A stretch of DNA of 64,000 nt, taken from contig NC_083604.1 of assembly GCF_029168945.1 (NCBI RefSeq), positions 29,507,686 to 29,571,685 on the forward strand, in the 5' to 3' direction. Below the pieces are notes generated by a model. That model was not told where the DNA came from, made no database searches, and saw nothing but the letters and a program-made list of their open reading frames with translations. The DNA is from Cannabis sativa. Taxonomy: Eukaryota; Streptophyta; Magnoliopsida; Rosales; Cannabaceae. Positions 37,080 to 48,235 of the stretch are shown here, piece after piece. The first letter of the stretch is position 1. Every line of letters begins with the position of its first letter. A program made the translations under genes and the position numbers.

Positions 37080-38308
37080 ATTAACGACTCGTTTTATTCG
37101 ATCTTTTTGATTACGGGGCTACACATTCTTATGTGGCGGCCAGAGTCTTTAGTAAGTTGGGTAGACCCTTTGATAGATATGAGTCAGGGTTTGGAACCCT
37201 GTTACCTGGCGGAGAATTGGTTATCTCCAATAGGTGGATTAGGTCTATGCCGATCAGGATAGATGGTAGAGAGTTGAGCGCTGATCTGATAGAGATGAGC
37301 TTAGTCGAATTTGATATTATTTTAGGAATGGATTTCCTATCTAAATATTCGGCGAGCATTGATTGCAAGAGGAAGATGGTGGTCTTCCAACCAGAAAGTG
37401 AAGAACCGTTCGTATTTGTGGGTTCGGTTCAGGGATCTCGGATCCCGGTGATCTCGGCTATGTCAGCGAGAGAATTATTGCACGGTGGGTGCTTAGGGTT
37501 TCTGGCCGTGGTGGTGGACACCACTCGGCCAGACACCATTCGGCCAGAGGACATCAGCGTGGTTCGGGAATTTTTGGACGTTTTTCCCGAAGAACTTCCA
37601 GGGTTACCACCTCACCGGGAGATTGACTTCGTGATCGACTTGGCACCAGGGATGGATCCGGTTTCTAAAGCCCCGTATAGGATGGCTCCAGCTGAACTTA
37701 AGGAGTTAAAGATTCAGCTCCAGGGGTTGCTTGACATAGGGTTCATTCGGCCCAGTGTGTCACCTTGGGGAGCCCCGGTTTTGTTCGTGAAGAAGAAGGA
37801 TGGCTCTATGAGGATGTGCATCGACTACAAAGAGTTGAACAAGCTGACGGTGAAGAATAAATATCCATTACCTAGGATCGATGACTTGTTCGATCAGCTT
37901 CAGGGGAAGACGGTCTTTTCTAAGATTGACCTCCGTTCGGGTTATCATCAGTTGAGGATCCGAGAGGAGGACATTCCAAAGACGGCTTTCCGCACTAGGT
38001 ATGGACACTACGAGTTCCTGGTTATGTCATTCGGACTAACCAATGCTCCTGCAGCATTCATGGACCTGATGAATAGGGTATTCAAGGATTTCCTCGATAT
38101 CTGTGTGATTGTGTTTATTGACGACATCCTCGTGTACTCTCAGTCAGAAGAGGAGCATGAGTTACACCTCCAGATGGTACTGCAACGACTTCGAGAACAT
38201 AGACTCTACGCCAAGTTCAAGAAATGTGAGTTCTGGTTGTCTCAGGTGTCCTTCCTAGGGCACATTGTGAGTAAAGATGGGATCAAGGTGGATCCCCGGG
38301 AAGATTGA
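37080..38308 (+). pseudogene. pol: Gypsy-F protease and reverse transcriptase
   Basis: One open frame covers the aspartic protease and RT. The protease active site reads D-Y-G-A-T-H-S-Y (37109-37132) where the family has D-[S/T]-G-A; the TAC codon stands where TCA-GGG would give serine. Next come [11 protein letters not shown], the RT motifs [26 protein letters not shown] and the catalytic FIDD (38114-38125), then [15 protein letters not shown]. The frame breaks just after VDPRE at 38305, at a CCCCGGGAAG site, before the RT-RNase H connection. The RT itself looks undamaged. An RT of this kind copies the element RNA into DNA in virus-like particles. Confidence 0.85.
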
Positions 38309-38760
38309 ATCCGTCGTGATTGGCCGAGACCGAAGACGATTGACAGGAGATCGAAGCTTTTGGGATTAGGCCGGGTATTACCGTAGGTTCGTGGAGGGGT
38401 TCTCCAAAATTTCAATGCCCCTAACCGAGCTTACAAAGAAGAATCAGCGATTTATCTGGACAGATAAATGCGAAGCTAGTTTTCAGGAGCTGAAACAGAG
38501 ATTGATTACTGCTCCGGTGCTAGCTTTGCCTTCGGACAAAGAGAAGTTCGTGGTCTATTGTGACGCATCCAAACAGGGTTTGGGGTGCGTATTGATGCAA
38601 GCCGATCGGGTTATCGCTTACGCCTCCCGTCAGTTAAAGGATTATGAACAGCGATACCCGACTCATGATTTAGAATTGGCCGCAAAGTGGTTTTGCACTG
38701 AAGATTTGGCGGCATTACTTGTATGGGGAGAAGTGCGAGATCTATACCGACCATAAAAGT
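38309..38760 (+). pseudogene. pol: Gypsy-F RNase H
   Basis: After a frame-broken connection (38309-38390), [18 protein letters not shown] leads into RNase H with [14 protein letters not shown] (about 38550-38592) and [20 protein letters not shown] frame change near 38685 (GCCGCAAAGTGG) moves the end of the domain ([16 protein letters not shown]) into the frame starting at 38719. RNase H degrades the RNA strand during cDNA synthesis. Confidence 0.8.
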
Positions 38761-39849
38761 CTCAAGTATTTCTTTACTCAGAAAGATTTGAACATGAGAC
38801 AAAGGCGTTGGTTGGAGTTAGTGAAGGATTATGATTGCGAGATCCTCTATCATCCCGGAAAAGCCAATGTAGTGGCCGATGCCCTGAGTAGAAAGGGTCC
38901 CGGGCAGGTAGCTAGCATGGTTCAGATCTCACCTCAGCTAGCAGAGGATATGGTCAGGTCCAGCATTGAGTTTGTGGTAGGTCAGCTACACAACTTAACG
39001 CTGCAATCTGATCTGTTAGAAAGAATAAAAGTTGCTCAGACGACAGATCCGGAGTTAGTGAAGATCCGAGATGAGGTATTGGCTGGTCAAGCCAAGGACT
39101 TTTCAGTGTCAGATAGTGGGATGCTTTTGTATAAAGCCAGGGTTTGCGTCCCGAACAGTGTGGACTTGAGGAACGAGATCTTTGAGGAGGCTCATTCTAC
39201 CCCGTATTCTCTGCATCCCGGCACCACCAAGATGTACCAAGATTTGAAACCGTACTTCTGGTGGAACGGTATGAAGAGGAATTTGGTAGAATTCGTATCG
39301 AGATGCCTCACATGTCAGCAGATCAAGGCTGAACATCAGAGACCAGCAGGGTTGTTGCAGCCTCTAACCCTACCAGAATGGAAATGGGAGGATATTACTA
39401 TGGATTTTGTGGTCGGATTACCTAGGACCACGGGTATGTATGATTCCATCTGGGTAGTGGTGGACCGATTTACGAAATCGCTCATTTTCTCGCCTACGAA
39501 CGACGTTTTCGCGATGGATCGAGTTGGCGAGTTATATGTCGTGGAGATAGTGAGACTTCACGGGGTACCGAAGTCTATAGTTTCGGACAGGGATCCGAAA
39601 TTCACCTCCAAATTTTGGCAAAGTTTGCAACGGGCAATGGGTACAAAGCTAAAATTCAGTACAGCATTCCATCCTCAGACAGATGGTCAGTCCGAAAGGA
39701 CAATTCAGATATTGGAGGACATGCTGAGAGCCTGTGTTATGGACTTTGAGGGTTCATGGAATAAATACCTACCGTTAGTAGAGTTCTCATATAACAACAG
39801 TTATCAGAGTACGATAGGGATGGCACCCTATGAACTCGTTGTACGGTAG
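38719..39849 (+). CDS. pol: Gypsy-F RNase H end and integrase (open segment)
   Basis: This open segment of a broken polyprotein starts within RNase H ([16 protein letters not shown] and [15 protein letters not shown]). It continues with the integrase zinc domain, whose second histidine is in [10 protein letters not shown] and whose cysteines are in CLTCQQIK, and then the DDE core: D in MDFVVGLP, D in SDRDPKF and E in [11 protein letters not shown]. All three catalytic residues are present. The frame stops at 39847-39849, where the text reads CTCGTTGTACGGTAGG instead of the expected leucine-tyrosine-glycine run. The first residue is not a true start, since the frame opens inside RNase H. Confidence 0.85.
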   Translation: MYGEKCEIYTDHKSLKYFFTQKDLNMRQRRWLELVKDYDCEILYHPGKANVVADALSRKGPGQVASMVQISPQLAEDMVRSSIEFVVGQLHNLTLQSDLLERIKVAQTTDPELVKIRDEVLAGQAKDFSVSDSGMLLYKARVCVPNSVDLRNEIFEEAHSTPYSLHPGTTKMYQDLKPYFWWNGMKRNLVEFVSRCLTCQQIKAEHQRPAGLLQPLTLPEWKWEDITMDFVVGLPRTTGMYDSIWVVVDRFTKSLIFSPTNDVFAMDRVGELYVVEIVRLHGVPKSIVSDRDPKFTSKFWQSLQRAMGTKLKFSTAFHPQTDGQSERTIQILEDMLRACVMDFEGSWNKYLPLVEFSYNNSYQSTIGMAPYELVVR

Positions 39850-40478
39850 GAAATGTAGATCCCCTATCCACTCGGGATGAGACGGGGAGAGGAAATATCT
39901 AGGTCCGAGTCGTTCGGCGGACCAATGAGGCGATAGAGAAGATTAAAGCTAGAATGCTTGCCTCCCAGAGCAGACAGAAGAGTTACGCAGATCCGAAACG
40001 TCGAGATGTTGAGTTCCGAGTAGGGGACCATGTGTTTTTGCGAGTATCTCCGATGAAGGGGATTAAACGTTTCGGGAAAAGAGGCAAGTTATGCCCTAGA
40101 TTTACAGGACCTTTCGAGATTCTCGAGAAGATAGGTCAAGTGGCATATCGGTTAGCATTGCCTCCTACCTTTATCGAAGCGTTGCACAACGTATTTCATG
40201 TCTCAATGTTGAGAAAATACGTTTCGTACCCCTCTCATATAATCGATTATGAGAGCCTTCGGCTTCGGTCGGATATGTCCTATGAGGAACAGCGGTGCGG
40301 ATCCTGGATAGAAAGGATAAAGTCCTTTGGAATAAGACCATAGCGTTGGTCAAGGTTCTCTCGGAGAAACAAGTAAGGTGGAAGAAGCCACCGGGAGCTA
40401 GAATCGATATGCGAGCTCAATATCCAGAGTTATTCAGGTTAGATTTCGGGGACGAAATCCTTTTAAGGGGGGAATAGT
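39850..40478 (+). pseudogene. pol: Gypsy-F integrase C-terminus and chromodomain
   Basis: After the break, the frame at 39954-40343 gives the integrase C-terminal domain (VGDHVFLRVSPMKG, CPRFTGPFEILEKIGQVAYR and HNVFHVSMLRKYV). The chromodomain then reads in another frame from 40295 (RILDRKDKVLWNKTIALVKV, then MRAQYPELF). Its middle is scrambled where CTGGAGAA and CACCTGGGA would be expected (written CTCGGAGAA and CACCGGGA). Chromodomains steer insertion to heterochromatin in this group. The last codons are LDFGDEILLRGE, ending TAG next to the polypurine tract. Confidence 0.8.
40465..40474 (+). promoter_or_regulatory. Polypurine tract of Gypsy-F
   Basis: AAGGGGGGAA lies four bases before the 3' LTR start (TGTAAAGCCCGC), the standard position for priming plus-strand synthesis. 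Confidence 0.8.
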
Positions 40479-40792
40479 TGTAAAGCCCGCTTAGTTAATT
40501 TGGAAATTAGCAGTTATTTATGTTAATCAGGAAATTATTTATAGCCATTTAAATAATTTATTATGGAATTCAGATATGCATGAGTATGTTATCAGCAGTT
40601 ATTATATTTCGCATTTCCGGTGTCCGGTATTTGGAACGCGGCGTTTGGCTCAGTAGAAATCACAACCTAGTATGTTAGTATTTTGGGGACGGGTTTTAGA
40701 CATTGGGAATGTCGGGAATGGCCGGGAATTTAGAATGTCCCAAAAATACCCCTTTAGTATGAATTATGTGATTTTATGGTGGAGGGGCAAAA
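40479..40792 (+). repeat. Gypsy-F 3' LTR, truncated to its first 314 bp
   Basis: This matches the start of the other two LTRs up to GGAGGGGCAAAA, then switches to Tat sequence at 40795/40796 through the short filler AT. At the position equal to 33462 it reads CTCAGTAGAAATC like the third LTR, while the 5' LTR reads CTCGCAGGAAATC. Confidence 0.9.
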
Positions 40793-41056
40793 ATACCTAT
40801 TTACGACGTAAGTAAAAGGTTACTAGGGGCAGAACCTAGGTATCCCCCTCTACAAGAACTCGATTTCTGCCTAGTCCATGCGTCTTGCAATATACGACCA
40901 CGTTTCTAGGCTCACCCCATAAAAGTGTTAACCGATCCGCCCTTGAGACAAGTTTTATCAAAACTAGATGTTTCTGGAAGATTGATAAAATGATCGATTG
41001 AACTGGGCCAGTTCGATATAACATACCATCCTTAAACATCCATCAAGGGTCAAGCT

Positions 41057-41368
41057 TTGGCTGACTTCTTGATAGAAGGTATAACCCTAGAGGAAATCCC
41101 ACCTGATAAGCAAGATGCAGAAACCTGGAAGTTATATGTGGATGGCGCAATCAACGAACAGGGTTCAGGTCCAGGGGTAATATTAATATCGCTGGAAGGC
41201 TTTAAGTTTCACTATGCTCTAAAATTCCAATTTGACGCATCAAATAATGAGGCTAAATATCAAGCCTTGATCGCCGGCTTAAAGATAGCAAAGGCCTTGA
41301 ACGTCAAAAATCTCATTTGTCATAGTGATTCCAAGCTGATCGTGAACCAGGTCCTCGGGGAATACTAG
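41057..41368 (+). pseudogene. pol: Tat archaeal-like RNase H, second copy
   Basis: The protein is the same as in the first copy at 31282, with the acidic residues in YVDGA, NNEAKY and CHSDSK, and it stops at the same codon. Here it has no RT upstream; it is joined to a Gypsy-F LTR stub through the rearrangement junction. Confidence 0.85.
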
Positions 41369-41539
41369 GCCAAAGGCTTGAAAATGGAAAAGTATTTAGA
41401 GAAAGTTTGCAAGAACTAAGAAAGATTCAATTACTTTAAAATCGAACAAATTCCGAGAGCACAAAACTCCAACGACGACGCCTTAGCGAAGCTGGGCTCG
41501 CAGAAAGACCTGGATGAATTAAACCTGGTTCCGGTAGAA

Positions 41540-42348
41540 TTGCTGAGCGAGCCAAGTATATGTGAAACTGAAGGCGTCAAGATTATAGATAGCTATACAA
41601 CATGGATGATGCCTATTATCAACTATTTACTCGACGGACAGCTTCCAAATGACAAAAACGAGGTACGAAAACTATTGTATACAGTGCCTCGCTACACAAT
41701 GATTGAAGGCAAACTATATAGAAGAGGGTATTCAATGCCCCTACTTTGGTGTGTTCCTCCCGCAGAGGCAAACTAAATCATTAGAGAAATTCATGAAGGC
41801 TTCTGTGGGGATCATGCGGGTTGCAAAGTCTGTCTAAAAAGATCATTAGACAAGGATATTACTGGCCAACGATCAATAAGGACACACATGAGTTTGTCAA
41901 GAAATGTGATAAATGTCAGAGATTTTCACATATACCTCACGTACCGCCAACTGAACTTAGAATGATGACCTCGCCCTACCCATTTGCTATATGGGGGATC
42001 GACCTAATTGGGGCATTACCCACTGGGCGAGGAGGAGCTAAGTATGTGATGGTAGCAGTCGACTTCTTCACTAAATGGACGGAGGTCGAGCCCCTCGTAT
42101 CCATAACCTACAAGAAAGTCCTTGACTCTGTTGTAAAGAACATTATCTGTAGGTTTGGAATTCCCTTAAAGATAGTATCTGATAATGAAACCCAATTTGA
42201 TGGCGACTTGTTCACTAAATTCTACGAGAGGAATAAAATTATCAAAAGCTTCTCGTCAGTATCCAGGCCTCAGGCAAATGGACAAGTAGAAGCCGTTAAT
42301 AAAACCCTAAAGGGTACTATCAAGAAGAAGTTAGATCATATGGGTTGA
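41540..42348 (+). pseudogene. pol: Tat integrase, second copy
   Basis: This repeats 31765-32573, with the same stop and frame change between the zinc domain and the core. D (WGIDLIG), D (SDNETQF) and E (QVEAVNK) are present. One residue differs (HVEAVNK in the first copy). Confidence 0.85.
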
Positions 42349-43061
42349 CGAGCTACCTCAGGTGCTCTGGGCCCACAGAACTATAGAGAAGACAGTAACG
42401 GGACACACTCCTTTCTCGCTAGCATTTGGCTCGGAAGCGATGCTGCTTGTTGAAGTGAATATATTGACTCATAGAAGAGATTTTTACAATCAAGAAGAAA
42501 ACTAGAAACTTTTAAAATTGTTCTTGGATCTACTTGAGGGAAAACAAACTGAGTCACAAGTTACCGACACTGCATACCAACACCGAGTCACGAGATACTT
42601 CAACAAAAGAGTCAAGAAAAGATTATTCAATGTTTGAGATTTGGTGTTAAGACGAGTCTTTGTAAATACGAGAGATGCATCAGCAGGAGTGTTCAACCCG
42701 AACAGGGAGGATCCATATGTCATCAAAGCAGTAGTTGGAGTCGTAGTCAATAAATTGGCTCAACCTGATGGCTCGCTAATAAAAACTACTAGAACGCAAA
42801 ACATTTGCAACCCTACTATCAATAAATAAATGATGTAACTCGCATTACTTATGTAAGCTTTAAATTTAGTAATGAATAAAGAGAATCATTTATATTAAGT
42901 AATTACAAATTTTCATTCTTTAAAATTACTTAAGGGGCATTTATGTATGACTAACCGCAATTCATTTGAAAAAACATTGTCTAATGCAAACCCGCCATTT
43001 CAAAAAAAAAAATTGAAATTCAAAGGTTCTCGACTAAACCTCTTTGACGAAAGTGGAGTCA

Positions 43062-45277
43062 TGTAAAGCCCGCTTAGTTAATTTGGAAATTAGCAGTTAT
43101 TTATGTTAATCAGGAAATTATTTATAGCCATTTAAATAATTTATTATGGAATTCAGATATGCATGAGTATGTTATCAGCAGTTATTATATTTCGCATTTC
43201 CGGTGTCCGGTATTTGGAACGCGGCGTTTGGCTCAGTAGAAATCACAACCTAGTATGTTAGTATTTTGGGGACGGGTTTTAGACATTGGGAATGTCGGGA
43301 ATGGCCGGGAATTTAGAATGTCCCAAAAATACCCCTTTAGTATGAATTATGTGATTTTATGGTGGAGGGGCAAAATGGTCTTTTTGCCCCATTAGTGTTT
43401 TGTCTTATATGATTTATTAAATGGAAAATGAATAATTAGTTATGTGATTATTTGGCTGAAATGGATTTTAAAAGATAGTATATTATGTTATTAATGTCTT
43501 TTTCCAACACTTAGTTTTTTTGAAAAGAAATTCCAACACACACACTCACTCAAAGCTCTCTCTTTCTCCCTCATTTCGGCTGGATCTTGGGCTGCTAGGG
43601 CAGAGATTTTTCCTCTTCAAAGCTTGTGATTTTCTCCTCCTCTAAGTGTAATTCAAGTCTAGGTTGGATTCCTTTTACTTCCCTTTGTGTTTTATTCAAG
43701 AAAAATGATGAAAATGTGATTTGCATGTTGGATTTTTATGTTGTTGTTGCTGCTGTAATCTAGTGATTATTTTGTGTTTAAGCATGTTAGTTTAGGGTTG
43801 TTTTGATGCTTGATTACTAGGTTGAGCATGCTAGATGAAAATGTGTGAAAATTGATGATTTTGTGAGAAAATGTATGTTTTGTTTCTGTATAATTGCTGG
43901 TTGTTATTGTTAGTTTGCAGAGGTGTTTTAATGCTTAGTTAAGTAGAATTAACTAGGCTAGGGTGCATGCTAGAGGGTTTAACCAAGTTTGAGTTCTTGA
44001 ACTCAAAGCTTGGTCTTCAATGGTGAAATTTGCTTGTGAGGTTTCTGGGTAGGTTTGAGGCCTTGGAATGGTCATTTGGGACCTATGTAGGAGGTCTGGA
44101 AAGTTTGGGACCATTTGGGTTCGAATTGGTCAAGATATGGGAATTTTTGGTTGCTGCCTGCGAGGAACCTAATTCGTTGAGCATCCGGAATTCGGATGGG
44201 GGTTCGATTTTCCAGAACCGGAATTCCGGTTGGGCAACCGGACTTCCGGATGGGGGATTTTTCAGAACCCTAGTTTTCCTCGTTTTTGGGTTTTTAGGGG
44301 TATTGCCATGCTTTTTATCGATAGGGAAACTTTTAGTTTCGAGTTTTAGTCCCCGGGAAGTGATTTGGCGTGTCACTTATAGCGTTGTGGTTTTTATGGT
44401 TTAGGAGCCGATGTCCGCCGTTCGGCTTCAATTCCGGTCGAGTTGACGAGCACACCTGAAATCGGAATCCAGGTAAGATTAGTATAACAGTATGCATATG
44501 TAGATTACATGTTTAGCGTGCATGTAGGAAGCCTGTTAGATTACATTAGATATGTATTTAGGCTTCGAACCATCCAACCCTGTCACGTCGGTACAGGCTG
44601 GAGTATGACAGGCAGGAGTATGACCTGGGCTCGACCGATCAGCCGACACCGGTTGGTGGTTCGCTATTGACCTATCCCGTCGGTACAGGCGGGTATGACC
44701 AAGGCGGCGGAGTATGACCGGTTCGACCGATCAGGAGGATACTTGTCAATAGTGCCGTCCCCTGAACGTTCAAAACTCAGTACCATGTTGGACATGGCAG
44801 TAGTGCTCAGTACCATGTTGGACATGGCAGTAGCGGGACTCAGTATCGTGTTGGACACGGCAGTCAGTTATATGTATGATATTTTATGCTTTTCTTACTG
44901 AGTCTGTCGACTCACAGTTTACTTTCATGTGTAGGTAAAGGCAAGGCAGTTGCTGATGGACCGTGAGCGAGCTTATGGGATTGTACATGTCGGGGCGGTT
45001 AGGCCTGGAGCGTACGATCCTCGGGACGACGGGGGCTGAGATTTTTGTAACGGTCGTTAGATGACCTCATTTTGATGTAAAAGTTGAATAGTAAAAACGT
45101 TTGTAAATATTTTTATAAATCGGGATCCCGAGACTTTTTGGTAAAATGGTTTATAAGTTTAATGAAAAAGCAAAATTTTAATTAATCACGTTTTTCCATA
45201 AACCTCGTTGATTAGCAACGAGCTGCACAGTACGTTTAAAAATCACGTAATACGCCTAAGTTAGTTAGGGTGTTACA
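43062..45277 (+). repeat. Gypsy-F complete LTR, downstream copy
   Basis: The LTR is 2,216 bp, from TGTAAAGCCCGCTTAG to GTGTTACA, with AGTCA on both sides (43057-43061 and 45278-45282). Taken alone it would be scored as a solo LTR. It keeps CAG and CTG at many sites where the 5' LTR is scrambled. Its threefold repeat is at 44776-44868. Confidence 0.9.
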
Positions 45278-45862
45278 AGTCAAACCGTTATAACTACCTC
45301 ACCAAACCTTTTTGACGAGAAAGTGGTCGAATCGTTATAACACCTTGATCAAACCTTTTTGACAAAGAAGTGATCAAACAACTATAATTTTTTGATTTAT
45401 AACCTATCTGATAGGAGAGGAAAATCAAAAGTTATAACTTGCGTATAAAACTGAATACTAACAGTTCTCGCGAGCTTGGAAAGTACTAAAAGAGGCATCA
45501 CGACGCCTTGATAAAAGTACTTAAACCTAGAAAACAAATAGATAATATAACTATCCATGCGAGCAAATTAAAATATACAAAGTGATAAAATCCTTAAAGT
45601 ATATTCAAGTTTGCTTAACATAGATTATAACTACAATTGGGCGGCAGAATTAACAACCGCTCGAAAAATCATAAAGTTTGGTAGAATACTAACTACTTAA
45701 ACAAGAAGATTACGAGCAATGGAAAAACCCAAAAGTATTGTATATTTGATAAAAATATAGTTGTTTACATTGTGAATAATAACGCAAGCAAACACAATTG
45801 TATTAAGTTTGAATAAAAACAGTACAAGGCATTAAAGAAAAGAAAAACCTAAGACTGGTTAC
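45278..45862 (+). other. Tat 3' tail, second piece
   Basis: This starts with the right AGTCA duplication and continues the Tat tail. Two more tandem units of about 48 bp (ACCAAACCTTTTTGACGAGA at 45301 and TCAAACCTTTTTGACAAAG at 45346) complete the array begun at 33262. The rest is non-coding, AT-rich and without a recognisable gene. It is cut at 45862 by Copia-D; GTTAC (45858-45862) would be its target duplication if the other end were found. Confidence 0.65.
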
Positions 45863-45876
45863 TGTTGGGAATATTT
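45863..45876 (-). repeat. Copia-D LTR, terminal 14 bp
   Basis: TGTTGGGAATATTT is the reverse complement of the family LTR end. Copia-G inserted only 14 bp from this end; the LTR resumes at 56588. Confidence 0.85.
45872..45876. repeat. Target-site duplication of Copia-G, left copy
   Basis: TATTT directly precedes the Copia-G 5' LTR and recurs at 56583-56587 directly after its 3' LTR. Confidence 0.85.
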
Positions 45877-47755
45877 TGTTAGGTTTTATGCCCTAAATAA
45901 AACTCCATTTCAATGTAATCTCTATTATTCAATATCAATAAAGAAACAGAAGTATTTTTCACTCTTTTGGGTGTCATTTGGTTCATGTTATCAATTACTT
46001 GTTTACTTGATTTATAGATTCATCCAAACCCTTTTCACATTTATGTTCTTGTTTATTGTGGCGTCAGTATAGTGGAAAGCAATCAAGATTATGTGATTAA
46101 AGATATATTCTTAGATTTATCAGTACACAGGGTCTAACTGATATGTAAATCTACAACATAGTTTACTTATACCTTGGATAAGTGCTATGTCCTTTCCATA
46201 GTATTGGTCAAAGTAAAGCTTGGGTTGGATGCATGGAGTATGCATCGGAAGGGACCGATATTGAACTTTGATTCAGATGTAGTAAACTTACCGTAATATC
46301 TGTTCAATTCAATATCACCTAGTTGATCCTAGATCAAATGATCTTAATCCTGATATGGTTATGTTCAATCTCAAGAGTATTACACATGTTCTCTGATTTT
46401 TTAGTTAAGCCTACTTTTGGTTTAGGGTGATACGTACATTTTGGGAACTTGGTAGTGCAATTGAGTGGGAGCGCTAAACATAGAAATGGAATCTATAGCT
46501 TCTATCTAGCAAATAGAAAGTGAAATGATGATTTCCTTTGACCTTGGCTAAACAGAGATAAATGGTTGAGTACTCATTTCACTTTGCTACAATATCATTT
46601 ATACGGGGCTAAGTATTTTAAGGATAAAATACATTGAAGGGTGTAACGGTAATTTAATCCCTATACAATGTAAATCATCTATAGAGGATCATTGATCAAC
46701 TTGGGATTATAACAATGGATAATTTATAGCGTATCTATATGGTGGAACATATAGAGCTTTCTATATAACTGAGAGAGCAATTCTGAGTTCTATGAGTGGA
46801 TGCAACGAGGAATTAATAAGTCAGTGAATTTACTTGGTAAGTTCTTGGTCTGCTTATTGGAAGCTCAGATATATTGGCCCATGGTCCCCATACTAGTTGA
46901 GACAATACTACTTGTAAGACTCAGTTAATGGATTTTGATTAATTGATTATAATTCTAAAATTAGACTATGTCTAGTTTGTGAATTTTCACTAAGTAAGGG
47001 CAAAATTCTGAAGAAAGAGTTACTAGGGTACATTTGTTAATTAAGAGACGTTAGTTGGTCGAATTAATAAATATATTAAATGACAATATTATTTCATAAT
47101 TAATTTTTAGATATTAAATAGTTGGAATTGGCATTTAAATGGTTGAATTTGAAAATTTGCGTTTTTGAGAAAATGAGATGTAGAAATAATAAAACAGCAA
47201 AATTGCAAAAGTGGGGCCCATATCCAAAGCCCTGGCCTGCCACTAGTGTAGGCTTTTATCATTTATTTTTTTTTCATTATTTTAATGCCAAATAATTCTA
47301 ACCTAACCCTAGGTGGCATCCGATAAATAAGTAGTGATGGCTTCAGGAAAAGATGATGCATCTTAATTCCTTCAGAGTAAAACCTGAGTGCCTTCTACCA
47401 TAAACCTAGCCGCCACTCCTCCTGCTTCTTCTTCACTATTGAAACCGAACCCCTTGAGTGATAGAGTGAGTGCCCACACATATCAAGTGGTACCTCAATC
47501 GTAGTGTAGAAGATCGTGAAGAATCCAGTTTCAATAGAAGGACATTCGGGCTCAGATCTTGGTGATACTCTGCGACAGAAAGGATACAAGGGTTAGAGAT
47601 CTGAGTGGAAGGAGACATCATATTCCGTTGCAACCACTATAAGGTTTCTCATAATTTAGATGTGTTTATTTATTATCGTTTTAGAAGTTTATATTTACCA
47701 TGTTAAACAACATACTTATTAGTAAATCTAAGATCCTGGTAAAATATTTTCAACA
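45877..47755 (+). repeat. Copia-G 5' LTR
   Basis: The LTR is 1,879 bp, from TGTTAGGTTTTATGCCC to ATTTTCAACA. The first bases differ from the 3' LTR (TGTTGGG). The TATA box has decayed to GATAAATAA (47322-47330). LTR subfamily: CTCCATTTCAATGTAATCTC near the start. Confidence 0.9.
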
Positions 47756-47757
47756 AC

Positions 47758-47774
47758 TGGCCTCAGAGCCATGG
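47758..47774 (+). promoter_or_regulatory. Primer-binding site of Copia-G (variant)
   Basis: TGGCCTCAGAGCCATGG, the same two-base variant as Copia-B and C, lies two bases after the LTR. Confidence 0.7.
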
Positions 47775-48208
47775 TAATTGATTTACTTTCAAGAAATTTG
47801 GACTTAAAACAATTTGTGTGTGATTTGGATGGTTTCATGTTGATCTGTGTGTTATATGATGATTGATTGATGCTTGTGAAATATTATGAAAAATAATTGA
47901 ACTTTCGTTTCTGAAATTATTTTTATTGGATAGTTTGGAAAATATTAAGCAATTTATTATTTTACAGAACTTAATTTTGATTTTATTTGAATTAGTTATT
48001 ATTTTTTGAACTTTTGAAAAAAGATAGGATGATCACACTCACCCCACGCGCGCGGAACCGAGTTTCCATCGGTCAGGTGCGTGTTCGGACAAGGATCTGT
48101 CCGAGCGACACGCCGAGGGATGTCTGAAATCTCTCTCTGCGCGCGCAGAAATCCTGGTGGGACCCCTAGCACTGAGTTTTCTCGGCTGATCAACTTGTGG
48201 GCGCGCGC

Positions 48209-48235
48209 GGATGTGTATGCAACTGCATACCATCC
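48209..48235. repeat. Palindrome in Copia-G GC island
   Basis: GGATG-T-GTATGCA pairs with TGCATAC-CATCC around AC: a 12-bp stem with one bulge. It is the counterpart of the palindromes in Copia-B, C and E. Confidence 0.6.

Larger units (their letters stand above)
40795..43061 (+). repeat. Second copy of the Tat flank (31020-33288)
   Basis: About 2,267 bp is repeated almost unchanged. Visible differences are T/C (TCGTTGG versus TCGCTGG), T/A (GGACATG versus GGACAAG), A/C (ACTATAAAG versus ACTATCAAG) and an A run of 13 versus 11. The same damaged frames are present: archaeal-like RNase H (41057-41368), integrase (41540-41776 and 41821-42348) and integrase end (42349-42830). It ends in AGTCA (43057-43061) and is followed by a whole Gypsy-F LTR, so the LTR and its flank were copied as one block. 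Confidence 0.92.
33289..45277 (+). mobile_element. Gypsy-F (chromovirus), rearranged at its 3' end
   Basis: The outer limits are supported by AGTCA at 33284-33288 and 45278-45282. Inside are a 5' LTR, primer-binding site, gag-pol with chromodomain, polypurine tract and the first 314 bp of a 3' LTR (40479-40792). A 2.27-kb copy of the upstream Tat flank and a complete LTR (43062-45277) follow. Protein signature, chromodomain and 2.2-kb LTR fit the Tekay/Del group of chromoviruses. Frameshifts throughout mean no complete polyprotein. Confidence 0.85.
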
